Part shown: one piece after another, positions 35,220 through 44,555 of the stretch | How the letters are laid out: the number at the start of each line of letters is the position of its first letter | How positions within the stretch are numbered: position 1 is the stretch's first letter | NCBI RefSeq assembly: GCF_003337575.1 | Contig: NZ_QPJM01000002.1 | Location: 186,001 to 250,000, forward strand | Direction of reading: 5' to 3' | Source of the DNA: Phyllobacterium bourgognense | Lineage (GTDB): Bacteria; Pseudomonadota; Alphaproteobacteria; Rhizobiales; Rhizobiaceae | DNA length: 64,000 nt | Notes under the pieces: model-generated | Seen by the model: only the letters and a program-made list of their open reading frames with translations | The model's database searches: none | Told to the model about the DNA's origin: nothing | Program-made: the position numbers and the translations under genes

Positions 35220-36200
35220 ATGGAAATCAATCTATTGATTCTGTTTCTTGCCTTGCTGGCCGATCGAACTTTCGGCGATCCTGATGGGTTGTGGCGGAAA
35301 ATCCCCCATCCTGTCGTTCTATTTGGCAAAGCGATCGAGCTGGCCGACAAACGGTTCAACAAGGCTAGCGGTTCGGACGATGAAAGACGGCGTGATGGTT
35401 TCCTCGTGATGCTGGGTTTGTTGGTGCTGGCAGCGTTCATTGGCTTTCTCGTGCATCTCGCGCTGCAGACGATTCAGCCCTTTGGCGGTCTGATCGAAGC
35501 ATTGATTGTTGCGATATTTCTGGCGCAGAAGAGCCTCGGCGAACACGTCGAACGTGTCGCGATAGCCTTGCGCGAGGAAGGTATCGTTGGTGCTCGTCGC
35601 GCTGTGTCGATGATTGTCGGACGTGACCCCGAAGCCCTCGATGATGCAGCGGTTAGCCGCGCCGCCATCGAAAGTCTTGCTGAAAACACCTCCGACGGCA
35701 TCATTGCACCGGCGTTTTGGTATGCCCTGCTGGGGCTTCCCGGGCTTTTTGTTTACAAGATGTTAAATACGGCGGATTCGATGATAGGCCATTTGAACGA
35801 TCGTTACCGTGATTTCGGTCGATTTGCGGCCAAATTCGATGACGTTGCCAACTGGATACCTGCGAGAGTGACAGGCCTTCTGATCTCGGCAGCAGCTTGG
35901 GTCGTGCATGGTTATGATGCGGCGCTTCGCTCGTTTGATGTGATGATGCGCGATGCGCGGCTGCATCGCTCGCCCAACGCAGGCTGGCCCGAGGCGGCGA
36001 TGGCGGGGGCGATCGAAGTGGCACTTGCAGGCCCCCGCATTTACGGCGGCGTGATAGCGAATGAACCGATGCTGAACGGTGCAGGGCGCCGCGATGCCGG
36101 AGCCGAGAACATCGAGGACGCGCTTAACATTTTCAGCGTGACAACCGGAATTTTTACAGCCGCAATCCTGGCGCTGTTTCTGCTCGGGTTGCTCTTGTAA
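35220..36200 (+). CDS. cobD: Adenosylcobinamide-phosphate synthase (CbiB-type)
   Basis: The 326-residue membrane protein joins the aminopropanol arm to adenosylcobyric acid. Motifs include 'LLADRTFGDPDGLWRKIPHPVVLFGK' near the start, 'AIESLAENTSDGIIAPAFWYALLGLPGLF' in the middle, 'NTADSMIGHLNDRYRDFG' and 'NAGWPEAAMAGAIEVALAGPRIYGG'. Several hydrophobic segments are evident, including the last (about 306-326). It ends this cob block, 6 bases from the convergent permease gene. Confidence 0.94.
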   Translation: MEINLLILFLALLADRTFGDPDGLWRKIPHPVVLFGKAIELADKRFNKASGSDDERRRDGFLVMLGLLVLAAFIGFLVHLALQTIQPFGGLIEALIVAIFLAQKSLGEHVERVAIALREEGIVGARRAVSMIVGRDPEALDDAAVSRAAIESLAENTSDGIIAPAFWYALLGLPGLFVYKMLNTADSMIGHLNDRYRDFGRFAAKFDDVANWIPARVTGLLISAAAWVVHGYDAALRSFDVMMRDARLHRSPNAGWPEAAMAGAIEVALAGPRIYGGVIANEPMLNGAGRRDAGAENIEDALNIFSVTTGIFTAAILALFLLGLLL

Positions 36201-36206
36201 CGGCTA

Positions 36207-37028
36207 TCACCGAAATCTTGGGTCAAGCACATCGCGCAAACCATCGCCAAGCAAATTAAGCCCGAGGACTGTGATGACAATCGCGAGACCGGGAAACAGG
36301 GCCATGTGCGGTGCCAAGCCAATCATAGTCTGGGCTTCGAATAGCATTCTACCCCAGCTCGGCATGGGAGGTTGTGAACCCAGTCCCACATAAGAAAGAC
36401 CTGCTTCTGCAAGGATGCCCAGGGAAAACTGGATGGTGGCCTGCACGATCAAAAGAGACGCGAGATTTGGCAATATGTGATCACGCGTAATGCGGGCCGG
36501 GCTTTTACCAATAGCGCCCGCTGCTATCACAAACTCGCGCGACCACAGGGAGAGGGCGGCGGCACGGGCGACACGCGCAAAAACCGGGATGTTGAAAATG
36601 CCGATCGCGATAATTGCGTTAATCGCGCCCGGGCCGAAGACTGCCGTAATCATGACAGCCGAGAGCAATGCCGGAAAGGCGAAGACAAGATCGTTGAAGC
36701 GCATCAGAACCTCATCGATGTAGCCACCGCTCGCCGCACCCCACAAACCAAGCGGTACGCCAATGCCAGCGCCAATGGCTACGGAGACAGATGCTACAGC
36801 GATGGAATTACGGCTCCCGACCATGATCATCGACAGAATGTCCCGACCAAAATGATCTGTGCCGAGCCAATGCGCTGCGGAGGGCGGTTTTAGCTTGCTT
36901 GCGATGTCGAGGGCTGCGACCGGGTAGGGCGTCCAGACAAATGAGGCTAACGCCACCAGCGCGATCATGCCCGTGACGATGAGGCCGACGCAAAATGATC
37001 TATTCGCCAGTGCCTTACCGATGTTCAC
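36207..37028 (-). CDS. Dipeptide/oligopeptide-type ABC transporter permease (DppC-like)
   Basis: The 273-residue membrane protein has the DppC layout: one N-terminal segment, a loop with 'HWLGTDHFGRDILSMIMVGSRNSI', then five more segments with the ATPase-docking loop 'EFVIAAGAIGKSPARITRDHILPN'. It pairs with the DppB-like permease; their genes overlap by 4 bases (GTGA), which also explains the GTG start at 37028. It is the last gene of a leftward run, and no ATPase gene follows. Confidence 0.9.
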   Translation of the reverse strand: MNIGKALANRSFCVGLIVTGMIALVALASFVWTPYPVAALDIASKLKPPSAAHWLGTDHFGRDILSMIMVGSRNSIAVASVSVAIGAGIGVPLGLWGAASGGYIDEVLMRFNDLVFAFPALLSAVMITAVFGPGAINAIIAIGIFNIPVFARVARAAALSLWSREFVIAAGAIGKSPARITRDHILPNLASLLIVQATIQFSLGILAEAGLSYVGLGSQPPMPSWGRMLFEAQTMIGLAPHMALFPGLAIVITVLGLNLLGDGLRDVLDPRFR

Positions 37029-37972
37029 GAACGCCTCCTCAATCGAGGATCTACTGCGGCGTAGGACAGATCGACCAGCAGATTGACGAGGATGAGAGTA
37101 GCAATGAGCAGCATGACGACGCCCTCCACCACGATCAGATCCCGCTGGGTGATTGCCTGGAACACCAAACGACCGAGGCCCGGCAGATAGAACACGTTCT
37201 CAATGATGATCGTACCCGCAAGCAGGAATGCAAATTGCAAACCAAGAATGGTAAGGACGGGAATAAGAGCATTGCGCAGTGCGTGACGGTATAAAACCTG
37301 TCGCCGGCTCAGACCCTTGGCGCGAGCCGTGCGGATATAGTCCTCCCCGAGTACTTCGAGCAGAGCAGAGCGGGTGACGCGGGCAAGGATCGCGGCTTGG
37401 GGGAGAGCAAGTGCAATGGACGGCAGGATCAGTGACTTAAGGCTCACACCGAAGCCTGCACTCCAGCCCGGGAAGCCACCGGCCGGTACAAGCCTCAGCG
37501 TCACTGCGAATACATAGACTAACAGTAGCGCGAACCAAAAATTTGGTATCGCTACACCCATCTGCGCAACTCCCATGGCTAGCGTATCGGAGAACTCGCC
37601 ACGTTTTGACGCGGCAAAAATGCCGACAGGAAGTGCGATCAACGTGGATAGTGCCAACGAGATCGCAGCGAGTGGCAATGAAACAGCAACCCGCTCCTTG
37701 ATGAGGTCAAACACGGGAACCGAATACGTATAGGATTTGCCGAGGTCTCCTGTCAGCAGCCCGCCGAGCCAGCTGAAATATCGTATAGCGAGCGGTTGAT
37801 TGAGCCCCATCTGCTGTTGCAGGTTATGGACCGCGTCTTCGGTGGCGTTCATTCCCAACATCAGTCGAGCGGGATCGCCCGGCACGATTTCAAGCATCGT
37901 AAAAACAACAAGAGATGCGACGAGAAGCGTGAAAATGGCAATCAACGCTCGCTTCGTGGCATAGCTCAACAT
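37025..37972 (-). CDS. Dipeptide/oligopeptide-type ABC transporter permease (DppB-like)
   Basis: The 315-residue membrane protein matches DppB: an N-terminal segment followed by 'LEIVPGDPARLMLG', then five segments, with the docking loop 'GEDYIRTARAKGLSRRQVLYRHALRNALIPVLT' near 210-245. It lies 22 bases after the binding protein gene. The substrate could be a peptide, an N-acyl amino acid or another small solute; the adjacent M20 deacylase suggests an amide-bonded compound. Confidence 0.9.
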   Translation of the reverse strand: MLSYATKRALIAIFTLLVASLVVFTMLEIVPGDPARLMLGMNATEDAVHNLQQQMGLNQPLAIRYFSWLGGLLTGDLGKSYTYSVPVFDLIKERVAVSLPLAAISLALSTLIALPVGIFAASKRGEFSDTLAMGVAQMGVAIPNFWFALLLVYVFAVTLRLVPAGGFPGWSAGFGVSLKSLILPSIALALPQAAILARVTRSALLEVLGEDYIRTARAKGLSRRQVLYRHALRNALIPVLTILGLQFAFLLAGTIIIENVFYLPGLGRLVFQAITQRDLIVVEGVVMLLIATLILVNLLVDLSYAAVDPRLRRRS

Positions 37973-37994
37973 CGGACGGGCGCGCCGGATCGCA

Positions 37995-39476
37995 TTAGTC
38001 CAGCCACTTCACAGCGGTTAAATCATTGGCTTGGATCGGCCCATTTTCCCAAAGTCCTTTGATCTTTGCGTCCCAGATTCCCGTTTTGGGAAGCTGAAAC
38101 AGGAACGCCGCAGGTACGTCTTTTGCGAGCAATTTTTGCGCCTGCTGGTAAAGTCCGGTGCGTTCGGCGCCATTGGATGTGGCGTCTATTTGTTTGATCA
38201 GATCCTTGAAGGCCGGACTGTCATAATTGAAATAATAGTCGTCGCGGGAAAAAATATTCAGGTCGTTCGGCTCGGTATGAGAGACGATCGTCATGTCATA
38301 GTCTTTATTCTTGAAGACCTGATCCAGCCATTGCGCCCATTCCACCGGGATAATTTCCGCCTCGATGCCGATTTCACGCAGTTCGGCCGCGATAATTTCA
38401 CCGCCGCGCCGGGCGTAGGTGGGTGGCGGAAGTTTGAGCGTTGTCTTAAATCCGTCAGGATGACCGGCCTCGGCTATTAGCTTCTTCGCAAGTTCCGGAT
38501 CATAAGCAGTTTCCGCTGTCAGATCGATATAGGCGGGGTGATGGGGCGGAAAGAATGATCCGATGGGCATCCCAAATCCGAACATAGCCCCATCGATCAA
38601 GGACTTCCGATCAATGGCGCGGGCGACGGCTTGACGGACCTTTGGATTATCAAAGGGCGGTTTCTTGTTATTCATGCCGAGAACGGTCTCGCCTTCCGTC
38701 GTGCCGATGACAACCTTAAAACGGGGATCAGCCTGGAACTGCGGGATGCTTTCGTAACTCGGAAAAACCGGAAAAGCCTGGACGTCACCCGCCAAGAGCG
38801 CCGCCGTTGCGGCAGCCGGATCTGGGATGACCCGGAACGTGGCTTTGTCGAGCAATGCTGGTTTTCCCCAATAATCGGGATTTTTCGCAATGACAATCTG
38901 CGAGCCCTTCGCCCAGCTATTGAATTTGAATGGACCGGTTCCAACAGGCTTGTCCTTGTTGGTCCCGGCGCTTTCAGGCGCGACGATGACCGCATCGCCC
39001 CAGCCCATATTGTAGAGGAAATCACCGCTCGGCTGTTTCAGGGTGACTCTGACCGTTGACGGATCAACAACGTCGACGGTATCGATGGCTGCAAACAGGC
39101 CCTTTTGCGCATTGGTGGATGTATTACCGCGAGCGCGATCGAGCGAAAATTTGACATCATCGGCGTCGAACGCTGTGCCGTCATGAAATTTGACGTCCTT
39201 ATGCAGCTTGAAGGTGTAGACCTTGCCGTCCTCCGATTGTGTCCAGCTTTCGGCGAGGGCGGGGAGAACGTCTCCCTTTGGGCCAATGCGTGTCAGCCCT
39301 TCAAAGATATTCGCATAGACGATCTCGTCGATAGCTGCCGCGGCGCCCGCGGTCGGATCGAGGTGCGGAGGTTCCAAAACGATGCCGAGGACAAGATCGG
39401 TCTTCGCGGCATAGGATGCCGAGGACATCACCAAGCTTACTGCCACACCGGCGATGACTAACTTCCATGATTTCAT
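37995..39476 (-). CDS. Extracellular solute-binding protein family 5 (DppA/OppA-like)
   Basis: The 493-residue protein has a signal peptide (about residues 1-23, ending 'SASYA') and the family 5 layout. 'LVLGIVLEPPHLDPTAGAAAAIDEIVYANIFEGL' is cut here in words: the start of the mature chain, the 'LDP' motif and the 'IFEGL' motif. 'YTFKLHKDVKFHDGTAFDADDV' and 'VGTGPFKFNSW' are typical further on. It captures a peptide or similar solute in the periplasm. It lies 26 bases after the M20 deacylase gene, in one leftward run with two permeases. Confidence 0.9.
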   Translation of the reverse strand: MKSWKLVIAGVAVSLVMSSASYAAKTDLVLGIVLEPPHLDPTAGAAAAIDEIVYANIFEGLTRIGPKGDVLPALAESWTQSEDGKVYTFKLHKDVKFHDGTAFDADDVKFSLDRARGNTSTNAQKGLFAAIDTVDVVDPSTVRVTLKQPSGDFLYNMGWGDAVIVAPESAGTNKDKPVGTGPFKFNSWAKGSQIVIAKNPDYWGKPALLDKATFRVIPDPAAATAALLAGDVQAFPVFPSYESIPQFQADPRFKVVIGTTEGETVLGMNNKKPPFDNPKVRQAVARAIDRKSLIDGAMFGFGMPIGSFFPPHHPAYIDLTAETAYDPELAKKLIAEAGHPDGFKTTLKLPPPTYARRGGEIIAAELREIGIEAEIIPVEWAQWLDQVFKNKDYDMTIVSHTEPNDLNIFSRDDYYFNYDSPAFKDLIKQIDATSNGAERTGLYQQAQKLLAKDVPAAFLFQLPKTGIWDAKIKGLWENGPIQANDLTAVKWLD

Positions 39477-39502
39477 CCAGTAACTCTCCAGCTTTTTGGC
39501 AA

Positions 39503-40774
39503 TCAGACCGATCCCGACAGTAGCACCTTTAAGCCGAGCGCCATGACTTTGGCGGACTCGATCATGTCTTCGATGCCAACATATTCATCCGGCCGATGGG
39601 CGAGGTCCAGTATGCCCGGGCCGTAGGCTATGCAGTCGTGCAGTAGCCCGATGCGTGCAATATGTTTTTGATCGTAGGTACCGGGTGATATCACGTACTG
39701 CGGTTCCCGTCCGAAAACTGAGCGGATTCCCTCGGCAACTGCGATCACGACCGGCGTATCACGCTCGGTCATCAATGGTTGCACTTCCATGATGTCGCGA
39801 ATGCTGTACTGAAATTTCGGACGCTCCCACTGTAGCCTGTCGAGGATCGAAACGACCTCTCGTTTAACCTCAGAAATGTCTTCCTCGAGCAAGAAACGGC
39901 GATCGATAGTCAGGCGGCAACTATCGGGCACGTTAGGTGAGGGCAGTCCTGAATAATCGTCAGTCTGTCCACCATGGATGGAATTGAGATTCATGGTGGA
40001 TCGCCGCGCACCATCGGGAACCACCGGCATAGAGGTTTGCTTGCTATCCAGGACGGGGAAAAGTTCGTTTTCGAATGCTTCAAGCACCGCTCCCATATGG
40101 CGAACGGCGCAATCCCCCAAAAACGGCATCGATCCGTGAGCGATTTCGCCCTTGGTTTCGATTTCTGCCCACCAGACGCCACGATGACCGAGACAGATCC
40201 GATCCTTGTTGAGCGGTTCGGGAATGATGACGTGATCGACGCGGGGCTTCGAGAAGAAGCCCTTGCTGGCAAGATAGGCAACACCACCGAAGCCACCGGA
40301 TTCCTCATCTACCGTACCAGATATTTCTATGGCGCCCGCGAAGTCTGGATAAACGTCGATAAATGCTTCCGCTGCAATGATTGAGGCGGCGAGACCTCCC
40401 TTCATGTCACAGGCGCCGCGGCCGTAAACCTTGCCGTCCTTAACGATGCCTTCGAAGGGGTCAACGGTCCAGCCTTCACCGGTTTCCACGACGTCGATAT
40501 GGGAATTGAAGTGCACGACCTCGCCATGGGTGCGACCGTCAAAGCGGCCGACGACATTGGTGCGCGGGTAGCGATCCGTATCGCCCGGCGCGCCTTCACC
40601 CCGAATCAATTGCGTTTCGAAGCCGATCGATTGCAACCGCTTCGCGAGAAATTCCGCGCAGGGCGTATACGCCTCGCCGGGCGGATTGATAGTAGGGAAA
40701 CGGATGAGATCGCGCGTCAGTGCGATCAGGTCATCACGCCGTTTCTCAATGGCACGGGAAAGCTTGTCATCCAT
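39503..40774 (-). CDS. M20 family metallo-deacylase (ArgE/DapE-like)
   Basis: The 423-residue protein is a di-zinc M20 amidohydrolase. Metal ligands and catalytic residues are visible in 'VVHFNSHIDVVE', 'VYGRGACDMKGGLAASI' and 'GTVDEESGGFGG', with the late His in 'ISPGTYDQKHIARIG' region. ArgE/DapE-type enzymes split N-acetyl, N-succinyl or similar groups from amino acids; the exact substrate is not clear. Its place at the head of the importer run suggests it processes what the transporter brings in. No signal peptide is present, so it acts in the cytoplasm. Confidence 0.87.
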   Translation of the reverse strand: MDDKLSRAIEKRRDDLIALTRDLIRFPTINPPGEAYTPCAEFLAKRLQSIGFETQLIRGEGAPGDTDRYPRTNVVGRFDGRTHGEVVHFNSHIDVVETGEGWTVDPFEGIVKDGKVYGRGACDMKGGLAASIIAAEAFIDVYPDFAGAIEISGTVDEESGGFGGVAYLASKGFFSKPRVDHVIIPEPLNKDRICLGHRGVWWAEIETKGEIAHGSMPFLGDCAVRHMGAVLEAFENELFPVLDSKQTSMPVVPDGARRSTMNLNSIHGGQTDDYSGLPSPNVPDSCRLTIDRRFLLEEDISEVKREVVSILDRLQWERPKFQYSIRDIMEVQPLMTERDTPVVIAVAEGIRSVFGREPQYVISPGTYDQKHIARIGLLHDCIAYGPGILDLAHRPDEYVGIEDMIESAKVMALGLKVLLSGSV

Positions 40775-40932
40775 GCCTTATCAAATCAGCACCACTCCCG
40801 ATTTGGCAAGTAGCAACTTCTTGTCTGTCCGTCATGCCGCTTTCCGGGTGGGATGTCGCTTGTGTGTTTGGTGGTTTGGAATTGTTCTTATAAAACGATT
40901 CTGAAAGAATATAATCCGCGGGGATATCGAGA

Positions 40933-43788
40933 ATGAATTCAGAACCAGTCCTTGCTTTATCAGAGCCGGTTGGTGATGAGATTCGGAAAACGACCTGCTA
41001 TATGTGCGCCTGCCGTTGTGGCATCGATGTCCATCTGAAAGACGGCAAAATCCGCTATATCGAGGGCAACCGCGACCACCCGATCAACAAGGGGGTTTTG
41101 TGTGCCAAAGGATCAGCGGGAATTATGCAGCACTATTCGCCAGCACGTTTGCGCGCACCGCTGTTACGAACAGGACCGCGCGGTTCAGGCGAATTCAAAG
41201 AAATCAGCTGGGAAGAAGCGTTGGCGTTGGCTGTCGATTGGCTGCAGCCGCTGCGGGAAACCGCGCCGCAGAAGCTCGCTTTCTTCACGGGCCGCGATCA
41301 AAGCCAGGCTCTGACCAGCTTTTGGGCGCAAAATTTCGGCACACCGAACTATGCTGCACATGGCGGGTTTTGTTCCGTCAACATGGCAGCCGCAGGGATT
41401 TATACCATCGGTGGCGCGTTCTGGGAGTTTGGAGCGCCCGATTGGGACAAGACCAAGCTCTTCGTGTTGTTCGGCGTGGCAGAGGATCATGATTCCAACC
41501 CGATCAAGATCGGGATTTCCAAACTCAAGAAGCGTGGAGCGCGTTTTGTTTCGGTGAATCCGGTGCGGACCGGCTATTCGGCTATCGCTGATAACTGGAT
41601 CGGCATTCGGCCAGGTACTGATGGACTGCTCATTCTGGCGGTCATTCATGAACTTTTTCGCACCGGCAAGATCGATCTCGATTATCTCCAGCGCTACACC
41701 AATGCCCCGTGGCTGTTGATCGATGATGAGGGCAAGGAAGACCATGGGCTTTTCCTGCGCGACGATCTTGGCAAGGCTTTGGTGCGTGACCGGAGGTCGG
41801 GTGCGGTTGTCCGGTTCGATGAACCGGGTCACGTCGCGGATGTCAATGCTGACTTCGTTACACAAGATGGCCGGAAGGTGCGCAGCGTCTTGCGTCTGAT
41901 GGCTGAGAAGTATCTCGATCCGAAGTATGCACCCGATGCGGTCGCGGAGGAGACCGGGATCGGGGCGAGTACCATCCGTGGGCTGGCTTCGGAAATCGCC
42001 CGCGTCGCTTTTGAGGAAGAGATCGTCCTCCAACAACCGTGGACCGACATGAAAGGCGAACAGCATGAATTCATGGTCGGACGGCCGGTGAGCTTCCATG
42101 CCATGCGCGGCATCTCCGCTCATTCGAATGGATTTCAGTCGGCGCGTGCGTTGCATATTTTACAAACGATCATCGGCTCCATCGACTGCCCGGGCGGCCA
42201 TCGGTACAAGCCTCCTTATCCCAAACCGGTGACGGCTCACCCGAGACCACATGGCAGAGCGGAACATGTGAAGCCCGGCCAACCGCTTGCGGGGCCGCAT
42301 CTCGGCTATCCACTTGGACCTGAAGACCTGTTGGTAGATGGCGAAGGCAAGCCGCAGCGGATCGACAAGGCGTTCTCATGGGAAGCGCCGCTCTCGGCTC
42401 ACGGGATGATGCATATGGCTATCGCCAATGCGTGCGCTGGCGATCCTTATTCTGTCGACGTACTGTTCCTGTATATGGCCAATATGGCGTGGAACTCGTC
42501 GATGAACACGCGTGGCACGATCAAGATGCTTGAGGAGCGCGACGACAACACCGGTGAATACAGGATCCCGAAGATCATCTATTCGGACGCCTATTCATCC
42601 GAAATGGTAGCCTATGCCGACCTTGTTTTGCCAGACACGACCTATCTGGAGCGTTACGACTGCATCTCGCTGCTCGACCGGCCAATTTCCGAACCTGATG
42701 CCGCCTGCGACGCGATTCGCTGGCCCGTATTGGAGCCTGACAGGGATGTACGCGGGTTTCAGTCCGTACTGATTGATCTTGGTGCACGGTTGAAGCTGCC
42801 GGGCTTCATCGATGACAATGGAGCGGCTCTATATAAGGACTATGCCGACTATATCGTAAACCACGAACGCAAGCCTGGAATTGGACCGCTGTCCGGATGG
42901 CGTGGCGCGGACGCCGTGGATGAGGGCAGGGGCGCACCCAACAAAGATCAGCTGAAGGATTACATTGACCACGGTGCGTTCTGGATGAAGCACATTCCCG
43001 ATGAAGGACTGTATTTCAAGCATCACAATGCCGCTTATCAACAGTTCGCCATCGACATGGGTTTCTTCGATGCGCCGCAACCGGTCACGCTTCAGCTTTA
43101 TGTCGAGACGCTGCAGAAGTTCCGGCTGTCGGCGATGGGTGTCCGGCAACCGTTCGCGCCTGAACAATATCGCAAACGCCTGCTCGATTGTTTCGATCCG
43201 CTACCGGACTGGTACCGGCCCTTGGAAGAACAGGGCGTCGATATCGCGGAGTTCCCCTATCATGCGATCACACAGCGGCCGATGGCGATGTATCACTCCT
43301 GGGGCTCGCAGAATGCATGGCTGCGACAGATACACACGAAAAATCCATTGTATGTCCCTGGTACGATTTGCGACGAGCAAGGGTTGAAAGATGGCGATTG
43401 GGTTTGGGTCATTTCGCATCATGGCCGGATCAAAGGCGAAATTGCGCGGACCGATGCGGTGAATGGCAAAACAATGTGGACATGGAATGCGATCGGCAAA
43501 CGCAAGGGCGCTTGGGCACTTGATCCGCACGCGCCCGAAGCAACCAAGGGATTCCTCCTCAACCATCTTATTCATGAACTTCTCCCACCGAAAGCTGATG
43601 GGATGCGCTGGTCGAATTCCGATCCGATCACCGGGCAGGCCGCCTGGTATGATTTGCGCGTGCGGATTGAAAAGGCCGAGGCTGGGGTGGAGATCAGCGA
43701 ACCGTATTTCGCTGCAATCAAACGGCCCGGCAGCCAATCGCAACCGGTCGATGAACTGCGTTACGGGCAGGAATGGTCTCCAAAATGA
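40933..43788 (+). CDS. soeA: Molybdopterin oxidoreductase, probable sulfite dehydrogenase catalytic subunit SoeA
   Basis: The 951-residue protein belongs to the DMSO reductase family. An N-terminal [4Fe-4S] site is formed by C22, C25, C29 and C57. The Mo ligand is probably C147 in 'YAAHGGFCSVNMAA', as in the polysulfide/thiosulfate reductase and SoeA group. Molybdopterin regions follow ('FVSVNPVRTGYSAIADNWIGIRPGTDG') and the C-terminal guanine-dinucleotide domain closes it ('HSWGSQNAWLRQIHTKNPLYV'). No twin-arginine signal exists, so it faces the cytoplasm, as SoeA does. With the next two genes it forms SoeABC, which oxidises sulfite to sulfate and passes electrons to quinone. A different substrate cannot be excluded. 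Confidence 0.83.
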   Translation: MNSEPVLALSEPVGDEIRKTTCYMCACRCGIDVHLKDGKIRYIEGNRDHPINKGVLCAKGSAGIMQHYSPARLRAPLLRTGPRGSGEFKEISWEEALALAVDWLQPLRETAPQKLAFFTGRDQSQALTSFWAQNFGTPNYAAHGGFCSVNMAAAGIYTIGGAFWEFGAPDWDKTKLFVLFGVAEDHDSNPIKIGISKLKKRGARFVSVNPVRTGYSAIADNWIGIRPGTDGLLILAVIHELFRTGKIDLDYLQRYTNAPWLLIDDEGKEDHGLFLRDDLGKALVRDRRSGAVVRFDEPGHVADVNADFVTQDGRKVRSVLRLMAEKYLDPKYAPDAVAEETGIGASTIRGLASEIARVAFEEEIVLQQPWTDMKGEQHEFMVGRPVSFHAMRGISAHSNGFQSARALHILQTIIGSIDCPGGHRYKPPYPKPVTAHPRPHGRAEHVKPGQPLAGPHLGYPLGPEDLLVDGEGKPQRIDKAFSWEAPLSAHGMMHMAIANACAGDPYSVDVLFLYMANMAWNSSMNTRGTIKMLEERDDNTGEYRIPKIIYSDAYSSEMVAYADLVLPDTTYLERYDCISLLDRPISEPDAACDAIRWPVLEPDRDVRGFQSVLIDLGARLKLPGFIDDNGAALYKDYADYIVNHERKPGIGPLSGWRGADAVDEGRGAPNKDQLKDYIDHGAFWMKHIPDEGLYFKHHNAAYQQFAIDMGFFDAPQPVTLQLYVETLQKFRLSAMGVRQPFAPEQYRKRLLDCFDPLPDWYRPLEEQGVDIAEFPYHAITQRPMAMYHSWGSQNAWLRQIHTKNPLYVPGTICDEQGLKDGDWVWVISHHGRIKGEIARTDAVNGKTMWTWNAIGKRKGAWALDPHAPEATKGFLLNHLIHELLPPKADGMRWSNSDPITGQAAWYDLRVRIEKAEAGVEISEPYFAAIKRPGSQSQPVDELRYGQEWSPK

Positions 43789-44552
43789 CCAGCCTTCCGC
43801 AAAATCGTACCGCGAAAAAACTCGGGCTGGTGATCGATCTTGATGTGTGCGTCGGCTGTCATGCCTGCGTGATCAGCTGCAAGGAGTGGAACACCGGCGG
43901 CTATGGCAGTGCGTTGTCGGACCAGCATCCCTATGGCGAGGACGTTTCGGGTACGTTTCTCAACCGCATCCACAGTTTTGAAGTCACGCCAGAAGGCGGA
44001 CAAATTATCGGTGAAGCTGGCGACGCCCGCGTTGTGCACTTTCCAAAGTCCTGTTTGCATTGCGAAGACGCGCCGTGTGTCACGGTCTGCCCGACTGGAG
44101 CGTCTTACAAGCGTGCCGAGGACGGCATCGTGCTGGTGGATGAGGACAAGTGCATCGGATGCGGACTCTGCGCCTGGGCCTGTGCCTATGGTGCGCGGGA
44201 AATGGATATTGCTGCCGGCGTGATGAAGAAGTGCACACTGTGCGTCGACCGCGTTTACAATGAGACACTGAAGCAAGAAGACCGCGTGCCTTCCTGTGTC
44301 AGGACTTGTCCGGTCAACGCCCGGCATTTTGGCGACCTTGGCGATCCGAATTCCGATGTGGCCATCATGGTGGTCGAACGCGGTGGTTTCGATCTTATGC
44401 CGGAGCAGGAAACACGGCCCACCAACAAATATCTCCCGCCGCGCCCTCGCACGTCCCTAAGCGATAGCGCGCCAATTATTCCGCTCGCCGAGAATACCGA
44501 AGGCGCACGCGGATTTTTCGCTTGGCTCGACAAGACGCTGGACCGGATCTAA
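43785..44552 (+). CDS. soeB: Four-cluster ferredoxin subunit, probable SoeB
   Basis: The 255-residue electron-transfer subunit has four cysteine groups for [4Fe-4S] clusters: 'CVGCHACVISC', 'CLHCEDAPCVTVCPTGA', 'CIGCGLCAWACAYGA' and a split one ('CTLCVDR' with 'CVRTCPVNA'). The order is that of DmsB/PsrB/SoeB proteins. It carries electrons from the molybdenum subunit to the membrane anchor. The ATG at 43785 overlaps the soeA stop (ATGA), which favours it over 43773. Confidence 0.87.
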   Translation: MTSLPQNRTAKKLGLVIDLDVCVGCHACVISCKEWNTGGYGSALSDQHPYGEDVSGTFLNRIHSFEVTPEGGQIIGEAGDARVVHFPKSCLHCEDAPCVTVCPTGASYKRAEDGIVLVDEDKCIGCGLCAWACAYGAREMDIAAGVMKKCTLCVDRVYNETLKQEDRVPSCVRTCPVNARHFGDLGDPNSDVAIMVVERGGFDLMPEQETRPTNKYLPPRPRTSLSDSAPIIPLAENTEGARGFFAWLDKTLDRI

Positions 44553-44555
44553 ACG

